Positions 1 through 11,679 of a stretch of 64,000 nucleotides of DNA are shown here, in pieces (position 1 is the first letter of the stretch; the number at the start of each line of letters is the position of its first letter). Origin of the DNA: Acheta domesticus (Eukaryota > Arthropoda > Insecta > Orthoptera > Gryllidae); assembly GCA_031308135.1 (NCBI GenBank), contig JAHLJT010000631.1, positions 219,686,422 to 219,750,421 on the forward strand. The letters are read 5' to 3'. The translations under genes were made by a program, and so were the position numbers. The notes beneath the pieces are model-generated. The model made no database searches. It saw only the letters and a list, made by a program, of their open reading frames with translations, and was not told the DNA's origin.

Positions 1-1144
1 GTGTAGCACAATAAATGTTGGTCCTACAAATATGAAAATGTAATCATGTTGTATACGTGGTACCCTCTACCTGCCTGCCAAGAATGGTTGCATTCCGCTA
101 TGTCCTTCTGGGTGCAGCAGCTTTTTTTATGACGATGAGTGTATATAACCAGCTGAATGCTTGCGATTACATTTTCCAAAGGAAGAGCTGTAGGAACGGT
201 ACAGTAGTAAGATAAAGTAACAGATAAATAACGGTACAGTAGGTAATATAAAGAAAATAGAAAATCCCAAAAATCAAAAATTTTGTTTCATGTCGTTTAG
301 TACTTATTCTCTAAAAGTAAGGAAACGTGGGATGATTACAAACCTGAGAACAATAAATTACTATTCATTGTGTGTCAATGTCAGACGGTTTCACGTGTGT
401 TAAATGATAGCTGGACATTGCGTTTATAAAAGTTCGCTTATTTTTGTCTTTAAAATAAATGTTCGAACTTAAAAAACTTGCCATCTTCGCTTCGCCAAAC
501 ACATCTTGAAACAAAGATATCCCACAAAGACCAACTACAATTATTGTATTGCTGTTGGATTTGATAATGACATAATAAACAAATTACGGGAGATAAGCGT
601 TCATGCTATGAATTTTAATATATTACTAAAATGCATTTTTTATCTATACAACATGTTAATAAGACACGTTATAACACATCGAAGTCCCACTATTGTTCTT
701 TTAAATAAAATATTAACTTTGTTCAGTAGAAAGCTCAAATTTATTTCTAAACAAAAACCTTTATTGTTTTAAATACACAATCAGCGACAGTTTTCGACAT
801 TTCGGGTGCGACTAAATATCTGAACTAACATTCGTTAATTCTTAACAAATGGGAAATTACAAACATTGTTGCAAATCATACAATGCATCTTTATCCATGA
901 TGCACATATGTATGTCCTTTCCCGGTTGTCCAGTACAAATTAAAAATTTGCGAATTTTGAAACTATATCTTTTTGAGAAAATGACGAATTCTTAGTAACA
1001 AGTTGTTCTTTTTTATGTAACGATAAAACCAACTGACCTGGAATATGTGGTTATAGTGTTTTTTTGGGGGGGTGGAATGAAATCATTTGCATAGAGGAAA
1101 TCCTACAATTTCGTCCATGATTTCGGAGAATTGTTCACTGGAAA
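1..1144. other. AT-rich DNA, no gene recognised
   Basis: No coding pattern, splice-bounded exon or repeat that I recognise. The 88-codon open frame at 506-772 has AT-driven composition (rich in N, I, K, L) and no domain, so it is treated as chance. Confidence 0.6.
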
Positions 1145-1146
1145 TA

Positions 1147-2155
1147 TAGTAAAATCTGTCTAAACCGGAGTCGATTGGGACAGATTATTTTTCCGGTTTA
1201 GGAACGTTTCCGTTTTATGCAGGATTGTACGTTTATGACACTTTTTTTTTTTATATTTCCGTCCTAAAACTAGTAACATGGCTTCATTAGAATTATAAAA
1301 CATACTAGCATAAAACGTATTTACAGAAGAAACCACCAATAAATGAATATTAAACATAATTATTTCTGACAGTTCGGTAAAAGGAAATAATTCACTTGTT
1401 CATTGAAATAATATAATTTTTTCAACATTAATCTACAGCTTTTGCTTTTTGGTTTTCTCTCTCATACTAACACCTTTCAATTGTTTTCCAAAAATGCCAA
1501 ATTTTAATATTTAGAGTTTTATGTTTTTTTCAATCATTGTCAAACTTGTTTTGAAACTCATAAAAACACACTACCTTACTGCCTAGTGGCTGCACCCGGA
1601 CTTCTCGCAGACTCAGCGCACAATGCGTCACAGCCCAGAGTATTAGGTATATCTGACACCCTCGCATTGCCTTGAGCAATGCATCTCTGGTCAAGGGGTT
1701 ACGAATGTCAACACGAGGCAGGGAGACACGTGAATTGAAACCATTTCCGTACACCTACCCACGCTTAGAGAGTCGGGAGAGAGGGAATTCCCCTACGGCC
1801 TACGCCTTGAGAGACAAATTGACCACATGGTCGAATTCTAAGATAACAGCGGAAGCCCATTTCCTTCACTGTACGGCTGCCATGTGTAAAACTCATGGAC
1901 AGAGATATTAAAACAGACTTGCAGATGCATTCATTCCACTGTCGCGTGTCTCTGCGAACTGCATTAAATTAACAGAAATTACGTTTTACGAAGGTTTTTC
2001 CCCCTTGCAGAACATGAAAAACCGTTCCGCTTTCGCATTGGACAGATTTCGTTTTATGCTGTGTAAAATGCCATTTAGTTTCACGGGCCACAGAAATTTT
2101 CCGGTTAAGGCAGGTTTCTGGCTTGTACAGGTTCCGGTTTAGACAGATTTTACTG
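1147..2155. mobile_element. Non-autonomous pogo/Tigger-like DNA transposon
   Basis: The two ends are inverted copies of each other. The left end reads TAGTAAAATCTGTCTAAACC and the right end, read on the minus strand, reads CAGTAAAATCTGTCTAAACC. The element is flanked by TA on both sides (1145-1146 and 2156-2157), the target duplication expected of Tc1/mariner/pogo elements. The subterminal CCGGTTTA/CCGGTTAA motif is repeated inside both ends (about 1195-1203 and 2101-2107), as in Tigger/pogo-type termini. The roughly 1 kb interior carries no recognisable DDE transposase; the open frames at 1530-1754 (minus) and 1672-1911 (plus) look non-coding. I infer a deletion derivative mobilised in trans. 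Family assignment rests on TIR style and TA duplication only. Confidence 0.7.
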
Positions 2156-2157
2156 TA

Positions 2158-3459
2158 CTTGTTCGGAAGTATATGCAATGAATATATATCTATATGTTTT
2201 AGGTATGAGTTTTAAATATCTTACATCTCTATGTTTTTCTTTTTTCTCCTTCGAAAGTAACATGATATTGGTTATCTTTAATACGTGAAACCACATAATT
2301 CAAGTTACCAGGAATTTGTCAAGTTTTGTTTATTTTTTAAAATGTTACATTGCAAATTTGTTCACATTCGTTTTAGCATTTATCACTACGTTTTAATTGA
2401 AAGTATCCGGATTTGTATTGAAATGTTTACATGTATTCCGAAAATAATGACTAGTAAAAATATTATTAGTCTTGTGGTAATGTCACCACAGTTTGGTACA
2501 CAGAAAGTGCAAAGCCCGATACCATTAAGATAAAGGTAATTGCTCCGATATAGCACTTAAGATAAAAGTTGCTTTTTCCTCATACGAGGTTTGAAATTTC
2601 ATTTCCAATGTTCTATTCCGAGAGTATCGCTATTGTCTTGTAAATAAAAATTGGAGAAAGCTCCATGGTGAAGCCGTTGGCATTAAGTTTTTTTTTGTGA
2701 AAAGAGTTTTGAGTGCTCCAGTGGATGTACGAGAGTTAAGCTACAGACGTGATGGGAAAGTACACAATTTAAATCTTTCTATGCATTACATACCATACAT
2801 GCTGAACTTTTATGACTGCTATTGAGCCACCATTATCGAGCTTGGCATTTATGAACACAGCACGCAAAGCTTAATTTCTTTCCGAATCCATCGTACGAAT
2901 ACTCGCCGCCATCTCGGCTTAGGGAAAGTGTGATCGAGTAATTGCCTCTTTACTGTTCCCAGCACCCCAAAGACAGGTTCACGCACAAACCGTCCGCCAA
3001 GATATCAACATCAGTACTACAAGTAAAGAAATAAGAAGTGTCCGTCTGTAATTTTCGAATTTTCAGCTTTTAAATAATTTTTCGTCTTGCTTATTCTGTT
3101 ACTAAAAGGAATCTGACGTAAAATGAATTATCTGTTTGCCCGTATGTACGTACAAATTTTACTCTAGAACTACTTTATCTATCCACATGGAATTTAACAC
3201 ATTATACACACTATCCTTTGTAACAACTTAGTTTTTATTTTACCACGATCCTTCCAAAAGTTTCGAAGATATGATTTGTTTGTTGATTTCGCACGCATTA
3301 AATTGCCAGTTTCATAAAAGTGAGGTCATGCGTTGGAATACGTCGCGACAACTCAAGAAATTCGGAGTGATCGCTCTCAAATTTGGCACGAATACTTTTG
3401 ATAAGCCAAGAATGAAAAATAGCGATTGGTAGCGATTTAAAACAGTTACCTCAAAATGT
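2158..3459. other. AT-rich DNA, no gene recognised
   Basis: No exon, RNA gene or known element seen. Short open frames (for example 2285-2533) have AT-rich composition and no domain. Confidence 0.5.
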
Positions 3460-3514
3460 TTTCAATATTCAGTTAAATTCAATCCAAAACGCATCGTGAT
3501 TAATTGTTGCTGGG

Positions 3515-3830
3515 CGTTGCTGTGTGACGCGGGGAGTGGCCGAGCAGGACCAGTCTGAGCGGGCAGTGCTGGAGGACGGACAGCTTGGGAGGGGCGGAAG
3601 GACCGCAGGGTAGGGGTGAAGTCGAATAAACGAAAAGAGGTAGAGGAGCGGAAGGGGAGGAGGGAGCGGAATAGCGGACGGAGGTCGAGCGAAATAGCCC
3701 AGTCAAATTGGACAAAACGGGAGGAAATAAATCCCGGAGTTTTCAAACTTGGCATGATTGTTGGTCCCTAGAGCATAGTGTACTAAAAATCCTGAGGAGT
3801 GGGGGTTGAGCTGAAGGTGGGGGGCCTTTT
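3515..3830. other. GC-rich, purine-skewed patch
   Basis: About 300 bases of strongly purine-biased plus strand (repeated GGAGG, GGGAGG and GGAAGGGG tracts) in otherwise AT-rich DNA. Overlapping minus-strand open frames at 3462-3755 and 3500-3715 are low-complexity Ser/Pro/Leu/Phe products of the same polypyrimidine composition and are not called genes. It may be a promoter-like or unstable repeat segment; no function is assigned. Confidence 0.4.
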
Positions 3831-4605
3831 TAAAGTGGGTTTCATGCGTTTTTTGCATATATCTCCGTAACTATCAGTCCTACCGAAATTTATGATTTAT
3901 TCATAATTAAAGAAGAAAAATGTCCTATAAAACGTTGTATAAGGTTTTGTAGTAAAATTAAACCTTTTAAAGTTATAGGCTCGAAAACTTCTTGCTTTTA
4001 TTTAAAGCAAGCCACTTTCTTAGATATTTCGCTTATTGCTGAAAATGATGCAACGATATGTTCAAAGCAAGGAATGATTTTTTTTAACATTTATCAACAA
4101 TTTTTATTTGCATATTTTGCGCAAAAATCAGGAATATTTTGCATCTTGTCAAATCTATTTTGTTAATGCTTTCGAATATCCGAGGTTGTTGGGTTCGATA
4201 TTACCTCGGGTACGAAAACTGATAATATTATAATAATTTATTTGATAAGGATATTGTACGAATTGAGAGTAAAAGTAAGTAAAAGATTGTGTACACTGTC
4301 AACATATAATATATTAAAACAATGTATAATTACAAATATAAATGGAATAATCACGTTTACCATGCACATAGAGGGACAATTAAACTGAGAGTGCCACTGA
4401 CAAAGATTCCACTTTTTGACGAGGGGAGCCAATGATTTCGGAATTTGGGGAAATCCTCCATTATTCCTAGTTTTCGGATGTTTTGGGCATGAAACGTGTA
4501 GCAGAGAAACTTGATTCCGAAATTGTTAAATTTTGCCCTTTACGGGATTTTTCCATTTCCGATATTTGTAACGGTGTATTGTTTTACGTAATTTATGTGT
4601 TGACA
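3831..4605. other. AT-rich DNA, no gene recognised
   Basis: Nothing identifiable as gene or RNA. The text resembles the degenerate interiors of interspersed AT-rich repeats in this window but could not be aligned to them by eye. Confidence 0.45.
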
Positions 4606-4611
4606 GAGTAC

Positions 4612-4697
4612 AATCTTTTTGCCGCAGCATTATATAACTTCCTCTAGACTACGTATAGTGCGTCGTATATACGTATGTATATGAGAAAGTAAAAACA
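4612..4697 (+). repeat. Repeat A fragment (palindromic end only)
   Basis: Carries the diagnostic palindromic end of repeat A: GCAGCATTATATAACTT, then a near-palindrome around TATACGTATGTATA, ending in GAGAAAGTAAA. It matches the ends of the longer copies at 16750-16814 and 59640-59702. The rest of the element is absent or too diverged to see. Confidence 0.6.
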
Positions 4698-5169
4698 AGC
4701 AGACAGTACGGAGTCATTTTCCGAGAAAATTTCGAAAAAAATGCCTATGAGATTTATGTCCAGTACCACGCTAAATTGAAATATCACTTTGTGCACGGCA
4801 ACATCATTTATATCAATTACGAAATAACAATTTTGGTGAAAGTATACTGTATACGCTTTAGTCACTACCTTTACACACGGATGTTTAGAGTTTGACGTTT
4901 CACAGAAAGACGTTTTGAGAAAAAACAACTTTTCGATAAAAAGGATCCACAAGTCGTCGAATCTGACTACACTACACATACGAGAAAAGAATTTATCCAA
5001 TAGAAACGAGAAAAATCCACTACTCCAGGCATCAGAGTCCCACAAAATTTGTTTTTCTGGTGAGAAATTGGATCTTTGCTCTGTAGCATTACAGTTCTTA
5101 AAAATTAACGCATCAAAACCTGAAGGAAAATATTGCCCGACGAAAAAACCGGAGTCACACGGTGCTCAC

Positions 5170-5279
5170 CTGACCACAATGCTGCACTTGGAGGCCGCGC
5201 CCTCCGCGCTTCGGGGAACTGCCATCAGCGCCGCCAACACCGCCACCGTCGCCACCAACCGCACACTGTCCGCACGCAT
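5170..5279 (-). CDS. Signal-peptide first exon of an unidentified secreted or membrane protein (partial)
   Basis: Reading leftwards on the minus strand, an ATG at 5279 opens 36 codons plus 2 bases and stops at a consensus donor (GTCAG then gtgagc, exon end 5170, phase 2). The peptide begins with MRADS, has the hydrophobic core VRLVATVAVLAALMAV, then a cleavage-like region PRSAEGAAS followed by KCSIVV: a classical N-terminal signal peptide. It lies in a GC- and CpG-rich island (5180-5540), unlike the AT-rich surroundings and typical of a 5' exon here; locus D exon 1 at 34.2 kb has the same context. The frame stays open upstream of the ATG, so the start is chosen as the first Met before the hydrophobic core. 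Downstream exons would lie left of 5170 and none was recognised. An Mth-like identity is possible but unsupported. Confidence 0.5.
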
Positions 5280-5545
5280 CTCCGCGCAGGCCGACCCGTC
5301 TCCGCTGCGATTGCGACGCGCGCGGCTACGAGTTGCACGCGACTGCAGTGGCGGCGCCCCGTCGCTCGCCGCGCCGAGCAGGCGCAGTCGCCGCCCGATA
5401 GACAGCCAGGGCGCCGGAAGCGGCCGTGACCGTCGGGGGCTTCCGGCCGACGCGATAGCGTGGGCCACTCGGCGCGAAAGCGGCGCCCGCCGTGATCAGA
5501 TACCCGCACGGCGCAAGGGGCAGGAGTGTGAATCGCGGCGGCAGG
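5280..5545 (-). promoter_or_regulatory. CpG-rich 5' region of the minus-strand signal-peptide exon
   Basis: About 260 bases dense in CG dinucleotides directly upstream (minus strand) of the ATG at 5279. This probably holds the 5' UTR and promoter. No TATA box or initiator is convincing. Overlapping long open frames on both strands (4915-5697 plus; 5166-5574 minus) come from the stop-poor GC-rich composition. Confidence 0.35.
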
Positions 5546-5581
5546 TTGCGCTTTCTTGCGTAATATGCTTTCATTTAGGAC

Positions 5582-5644
<63 letters not shown>

Positions 5645-5645
5645 T
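5582..5645 (+). repeat. (TTA)n microsatellite
   Basis: About 20 uninterrupted TTA/ATT triplets, ending in a few TAC variants. It contributes a poly-leucine run to a spurious plus-strand frame. Confidence 0.97.
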
Positions 5646-7680
5646 ACTACTTGCTGAATGTGGCGTCGCCGACGCTGTAAACTATTTTAATGTGTAGAAA
5701 ATTTCTTTCATACTTCATTTCGTTCATGCGTAACTTTGTTCAAATATGTTCTTACAGTATATGGCATTGGGCTTACCAAATACCAAAATTTCCTAAAAAA
5801 ATAATTTGCGTACTTATTCTTTACTTTGTCAACAAATTATCAGTTTCTCACTAGGAGACCAAGGTGCGTCAAAAGACACTTTATTTGTGTCTATTTGTGG
5901 GCAGGAAGGGATCTAACCGTGGGTGACGGATGGATATACGTTACTCGAATATTATGAGAATTTGAATAAATGACTTTTGGTCCTTTCGACAAGTATCTAT
6001 GTAAGTTGAGTTTATCTAAAGTAGCCTGAGTACAAATTAAAGTTGAAATGCATTTTTCTGGGCATTTTTTAACAGAAATGTGTCTTGAAGAATCTCCAGA
6101 TTGTCTAAAATGTGTTTAGAACTGACACATGGACACGCTTTTATAGACTGGTTTCAACATGTATTCTTCAGTTGAATATTCGAAGTCAAGATAACCAAAG
6201 AAACTGTTTGCACTCCGTTTCGTTCCGAACGAATGTTTCGGTATTTTGTTTAGTTTCTGAAGGGATAAAAATCTTTGAATTGGCTGAATCCTCATGATTA
6301 TTTCTTTGCAGTTCAATGTTTTCCAGCGAGTCTCGTGTAGCATTTGTAAACAGGAACACACGTGCTTGCGGCAATTGATCTTGTCGGATGTGGCTTCCTT
6401 TGACCTTCGCGCTCTGAGAAACCACAACGAGATGTTAGGGGTTGAGATAAATTTTCCATAAGCAAATGCTTGCAGCTGTAAGAACGCGACACTCGATACA
6501 ATGACGCACTAATGACGGTATATGACACGATTGTATGACGTTAAGTATCCCCGGTAAGTTACAGAAGAGTGTTCAGGTTGTCCTCCGATAATTGACAATT
6601 TAATTGCCCCTCCAGATCGTCTCTTGCGTGTTGATTTTTTCTTGACAGATGCATTTCATGATTTAATGATTTTTTTATACAGTTAATTTATCGTCGCATC
6701 GACATCAAGGTCATTAGCGACTATACAGATAAGTACATTTTCCAATTATAAATGAATACATTCAATATAATACATTCAATACAGTATAACGATTTATTGA
6801 TTTCCTTAACGAAATCAATAATTTTTTTGATATTCTTTCGAGTTAAGAATGTTTTCATATCTGTCTTCTAATTGGTATTTTAGCCTGTTGCTTTTGTGTA
6901 GAGGACAGTAAATTAATATGTGTTTTACATTTAGAAGAACTTTGCAATGGTCACTATTAGGATGTTTTTTTCCAGTTATTAGTTGAGTATGAGTAAATTT
7001 AGAATGTTCTATTCTGTCTTGAAATGACAACCTTATCTTTCCGTGAGAATTCTTTGAATAATTTTAAAGAAATAATTTTCGAGACTTTTTTGAGTGTTTC
7101 ACTACGCTTCATCGATTTCCATCTTTCGAGCTAGATATTTTACATTTTGTTTAATAAATGTTTCTAACAGTCCTCGAATGTATTCTAAATGTCGATAATT
7201 GTTATAAGAATGGCCGAAAATGTAATATGGTTTAAAGAATGTAGAAATGTACTTCTGTTTTGTATTTCGTGACCGAAAAGAACTGGGGTCTCTAGTGACC
7301 CCATTGGTACTCCAGACCCCATTGGTACCAGAGTAACAAAAAATCTGCGGTATTAGGAGGGTTAAGAATAAATCTGTTTTGTGCAACAACTAGTCTCAGT
7401 GAAACCGCAAACGTATCCTGTGCCATCCGCCCTGCATGAGCTATCAAGGGGTTTCGAGACTGCTATGCTTAATAAATCATTCAAATAATACAGTGCACTA
7501 AAACGTCAAATAAGTGTGGCAGCCCTCGAACATGTTTATTGTACCAGGGAGAGAGAATGTTCGGACAAGGAAGCTGTTCACTATAATCTATTTACATATG
7601 CGCATCGCATTATGGCTAAGCTATTTGTACAATTATTCTATGTATTTTATTCGTAATTACGAAATACGTTTCGGATCATA
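5646..7680. other. AT-rich intergenic DNA
   Basis: No gene recognised. A small palindromic/tandem GGTCTCTAGTGACC... CCCATTGGTAC motif occurs at about 7286-7330. Open frames at 6112-6528 and 7102-7389 lack domains and splice context. Confidence 0.45.
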
Positions 7681-8060
7681 TGGGCCCGTAATTCTAGAAA
7701 CGCATCTGGCGCGGGCGGCGCGCTTCCAAGAAACGCCGCCTACAGATAAGCAGTTACAATGTTCCAGACCATTTGCCGCTTCATAAATTCAATTGTACAG
7801 TATACGCCATAAATCTCACAATTCAAAATGCTTTATTAACATACACTCTATTTTTAATCAACTTAATTTCAATCTAAGAACTCATTTTTAATCGCACGCT
7901 ACCATCGTCGACTACAAGCGCGACCCTACAAGCGCGAGAAATATTACCCCCATCGCGGCCAGCACGCAAACGTCTTCAGTCGAGCGAAATCGTTCGTCCC
8001 GGGCAGACATGCGGACGCTCCGCTCCTCGCATTCCATTTCTGCATTACAATCTTAGATGC
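7681..8060. other. GC-enriched patches without recognisable gene
   Basis: Two short GC-rich patches (about 7700-7745 and 7905-8035), with CGCGGGCGGCGCG and ACAAGCGCGA repeated at 7915-7942. They resemble gene-start islands but I find no splice-bounded frame. Confidence 0.35.
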
Positions 8061-8089
8061 ATGAATGCAAGTTTTTCTCTCATACAATG

Positions 8090-8225
8090 TGCTAAAGTGC
8101 AGTGTATTTTAAGGTGTACTGTAACCAACCAAAGTAAAGTAAACTATACTGCAGTGAAGGTAAAGTAATCTGTACCAAAGTAAAGTGTACTGTAATAAAC
8201 CAACGCAGTTGGATTATTTAACTAC
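8090..8225 (+). repeat. Short degenerate tandem motif, CCAAAGTAAAGT type
   Basis: The words AAAGTAAAGT and GTGTACTGTAA recur four or five times in about 130 bases, with AACCAACC spacers. This is a simple local duplication; no function is assigned. Confidence 0.5.
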
Positions 8226-8624
8226 AGTTTTTTAACTGTGTTGGTAGCTGGAACTTAGGGAGAGCAGGGATTCAAGACGAAGAAATCGTGAACGGATGGC
8301 CGTGCCACAGCAAAGACATTTTAGAGAAACAGCCATCTGCAAATTCACTATTCCAAGAAATAGCGATCGTCCACACTTCAGAACGTTCCAAGATAATTGT
8401 GAGAAAACGATGCTTCATGCTGACACTGAGAGTTAGTGTATTGTGATAATCCAAATCTCATTTTTTTTGAATATATAAATATTTGGGCTTTTTTACGGCG
8501 CTAGAACGTTAAATTCCTACAAAATGCGAATAATGAATGTGTCCAGTTCTGTATTAGTCCTTCACAAAAGTAAAAATACTATTTATTTTAAAATATTATG
8601 TAATAATTAAAAATAATGGATTGA

Positions 8625-9135
8625 TTTATTTAGTGATTCCGGGCACGTCAACTAAGGACATTCGTCCCGTAAGTGTATTGCATGTTTTTTCCTCGGGAGT
8701 GGCGATTATCTTCGCCCACTGCATGGTGAAATCCGACGCCGACCCACTGTCGGCTAATGAGTTTTTCCCAACCAGGTATCTGCGACCATCGTCCCGGTCG
8801 GGACAAGCTCTAAATTCCAGACCGCACTACCATCATGTATGGTAGTGTAGGGCATGTAGGTGTAAGAGTTTGTGTGTAGGTGTGAGTATAGGGCAAGGAA
8901 TGGGAAGCAAAGATCGCTGCGTTCCGTGGCCCGTTTTGTAGGGTACTGCTCCGGTATTCGCCTCGTAATGATCGCAGAAACCACGGAAAACTACGCCAGA
9001 ATAGCCGGCCGCAAGAATTGTCCTCCGGACAGCGGTTGAACTCCAATAGCTGGTGTCGAAAATCCTGCCACCGTCGGTACTTGAACCCCACTACCTCCCG
9101 ATTAGAGACACTGCAGTGACATGAGTTAAAGCCGT
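8625..9135 (-). mobile_element. SINE-like repeat, copy 1
   Basis: Shares ordered blocks with 62370-62860: ATTCGTCCCGTAAGTGTA, CGCCGACC, TGGTAGTGTA, CAAGGAATGGGAAG, AAAGATCGC and GAAACYACGGAAA. The right end contains GGTACTTGAACCCC, which read on the minus strand is close to the RNA polymerase III B-box consensus GGTTCRANNCC. This suggests a tRNA-derived SINE lying on the minus strand. No coding capacity. Confidence 0.55.
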
Positions 9136-9428
9136 AAACAGCCTCTCCCGGTAAAAAGGAATGGATTTTTATACAAAAATAGTATATAGACACAAACAAA
9201 TAGTAAGTTCCTCCAGGTATTAAGTTTCATGGGTAAGACCAACACAATGCTAGAACAAGTAAATCCGCCGTAAAGGAGAAAACACCTACAACTAAATAAT
9301 GATTGTGCTTTAATACAAATCTACACAGCGCCGGGTACTTCAGTCAGTTCATAATGCTACGTTTCTTTCACTGTGTGACAAGTGAAGCAGAAATACTGAA
9401 GTGAGGAAAGGATATTTTATTTGTATAA
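9136..9428. other. AT-rich spacer
   Basis: No feature recognised between the SINE-like copy and the repeat A fragment. Confidence 0.4.
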
Positions 9429-9784
9429 AATCCGGTTTCGCTAAAACTACTAACATTTTCAAAACAATGTACATGACCTTAAAGAAATAACTCACAATGA
9501 AGGACAAATTTTATTTAAAGGAAACAACTCTATCTGCAATTTTGTAGTTGCAGGAAGACGCGGAATAAAATTTAAACTTTTGCAATTTTCGAAAATTCAG
9601 TGTTAACCGTGAAATTCGGACTTATGCCATCTTAATAAGTGTATTTTACTCTATTCTCAGAAGAAATGTAAACAAAAAATTTGGAGCAGCGTTTGAGAAA
9701 ATTTCGAAAATGTTCGGGAGGCTTAAGTACACCCAAATTTTGAAGAACGTTATTCAATATCGTACATATGGTTTAGGCGCTAGA
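9429..9784 (+). repeat. Repeat A fragment (units 3-4)
   Basis: Matches the last part of repeat A. It contains GCAATTTTCGAAAATTCAG, the unit-boundary phrase AAAAAATTTGGAGCAG then TTTGAGAAAAT, and the phrase GGTTTAGGCGCTAG at its right edge. The sequence that should follow (CAGACGGACG and the palindromic end) is replaced by the 17-bp minisatellite. Confidence 0.75.
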
Positions 9785-9785
9785 A

Positions 9786-10200
9786 CGCAAGGAAGAAAGA
9801 AACGCAAGGAAGAAAGAAACGCAAGGAAGAAAGAAACGCAAGGAAGAAAGAAACGCAAGGAAGAAAGAAACGCAAGGAAGAAAGAAACGCAAGGAAGAAA
9901 GAAACGCAAGGAAGAAAGAAACGCAAGGAAGAAAGAAACGCAATGAAGAAAGAAACGCAAGGAAGAAAGAAACGCAAGGAAGAAAGAAACGCAAGGAAGA
10001 AAGAAACGCAGGGAAGAAAGAAACGCAGGGAAGAAAGAAACGCAGGGAAGAAAGAAACGCAGGGAAGAAAGAAACGCAGGGAAGAAAGAAACGCAGGGAA
10101 GAAAGAAACGCAGGGAAGAAAGAAACGCAGGGAAGAAAGAAACGCAAGGAAGGAGGAGACGCAAGTGAGGAGGAGACGCAAGTGAGGAGGAGACGCAAGG
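9786..10200 (+). repeat. 17-bp minisatellite, AAGGAAGAAAGAAACGC type
   Basis: About 24 head-to-tail 17-bp units. The first block has AAGGAAGAAAGAAACGC, a middle block (about 10010-10140) has the variant AGGGAAGAAAGAAACGC, and the last few are GAGGAGACGC variants. The order of variants suggests stepwise unequal expansion. Long charged plus-strand frames and Phe/Leu/Ser minus-strand frames across it are repeat artefacts. Confidence 0.95.
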
Positions 10201-10249
10201 AAGGAAAAGGGAGAAGAAACTGAAGGAAGAAAGAAACAGAAAAAGGAAA

Positions 10250-10500
10250 GAAGAAAGCACTGGCATCCGGCAAGCGCCTTCGTCGTGTCGTCCCTTCCCC
10301 CCCTCTGTGCGGCGCTGTTCCGTCCGGAGGCTTCCGCGGGCGAGCGCTTCCGCCTGTGCCTCCGCCGGCGGGCGTGAGCGGCCACGTGCCGGCCCTGCGG
10401 TTTCCGAGGCTGCGCCCTCCCCTACACGTGCGCCGCTCCCGATAAGGCGGCGAGAACGCGCTTATCGCCTCGGAGAGCGGTCTCTCACCTAGCTATTTGC
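10250..10500. other. GC/CpG-rich island without identified exon
   Basis: Rich in CG dinucleotides and flanked by AT-rich DNA. A minus-strand donor-like TAG/gtgaga lies near 10480-10490. It could be a gene-start island, but no signal peptide or domain frame was found. Confidence 0.35.
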
Positions 10501-11679
10501 ATGTCCCTTTCCTGCTTCGCATTTCCTTTACTGTCTTTCTTTATTCTTTTTTTCCCACGTGTTCATCTTTTCTATTTTTAGAATTAAACATATTAATAAG
10601 TTTCTACTATAGAGTAATAAATCAGAAGTGATTCATGTTGGGACTGGTGTTCGTGCCAAATATGCGTGTATGTCTCTTGTTTCCTTCAAGTCTTTACTCT
10701 TTTAAGTAGGCTGTGTTTTAACTTTCTTTTACATGGAGTAAATCTACTACACAAGAAGTAGGCTTTACTTTCTCTCTGAAGGAAGGCGAACGAAGTTTGT
10801 TAAAGGATTTTTCAATTAATTCTTAATCTATATTTAATACAATTTCTTTTTTATGTCATAAAATATGTTTAAACATATTACATTTTGCATGTTACTTCAT
10901 TATCATTTGGAAAATTATTTAATAGTAGTTTAATTCTCCAAGCACTTATATATGTGCAACGTTTTCATTCACTTTATAGCTTTGAAATTGTAAACCCTTT
11001 TCCTTGATGCTATGTAAATTATTGTTTTGTAAGGTTCTTTGTGTTCAAGTTTTAATTTAGATAAATAAGTTTATTTCATTTTCAAGGGTTTAAAATCGTA
11101 GTTTTCTCAATCCTTTGTAATTTATTGTTGTTTTGTGTTGTAATAGACTTTATCTTCTTCCCATTTCTGCATTAGTTGTTTACTTCAAACTATCTTTAAA
11201 ACTTTCAGATTTAGATCTTGCAATGCTTTGTATAAGTTTTACCAAACAGGCTACGCCTTTGCGAAAATAACATGGGAGAAGTTATTCGTGTCCTTTGTCA
11301 TACGCTCTCTCATTTATTTTGTACATCAGACATTGTATAAATAAATAAATATTATTCGACACATTTAATTAGAAAATTATATTGTATACACGAATGCTGC
11401 TTCTCAAGTTAAGCAGTTTTAGTTATTAACAATAGACTTGGGTAGGTTCAACTTTCATAATACACATTACGTTGTTGGTAAATATGTTGCAATATGTAAA
11501 CAAAAAATTGATTCTAGAGTAATAGAACTTTACGTAGGTCTTCAGACATTTTGTACACTTAAAATTATCAAATGTTTTACAATCATGGCAACATTCTCCA
11601 TTTCTTAGAGTTATTTTTAATCTCAAGTCGTATCCTACTTTACACTTTTGACCGTATCCTCTTAATGTATAAGATGTCG
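10501..11679. other. AT-rich DNA downstream of locus B
   Basis: Lies 3' of the minus-strand receptor stop codon at 11680. Possible minus-strand poly(A) signals (plus-strand TTTATT) occur near 11314, too far away to assign confidently. No other feature seen. Confidence 0.4.

Noticed and set aside
4644..5045. A 133-codon minus-strand frame
   Set aside because: Starts inside the palindromic end of a repeat A fragment, Phe/Ile-rich from AT content, no domain.
4915..5697. A 260-codon plus-strand frame
   Set aside because: Open only because of the stop-poor CpG island and the TTA microsatellite (poly-Leu end). No domain; the minus-strand signal-peptide exon explains the island better.
9754..10385. 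Three long minus-strand frames (166-201 codons) and plus-strand Lys/Glu/Arg-rich frames
   Set aside because: They are translations of the 17-bp minisatellite in different phases; 17 is not a multiple of 3, so repeats read through all frames without stops.
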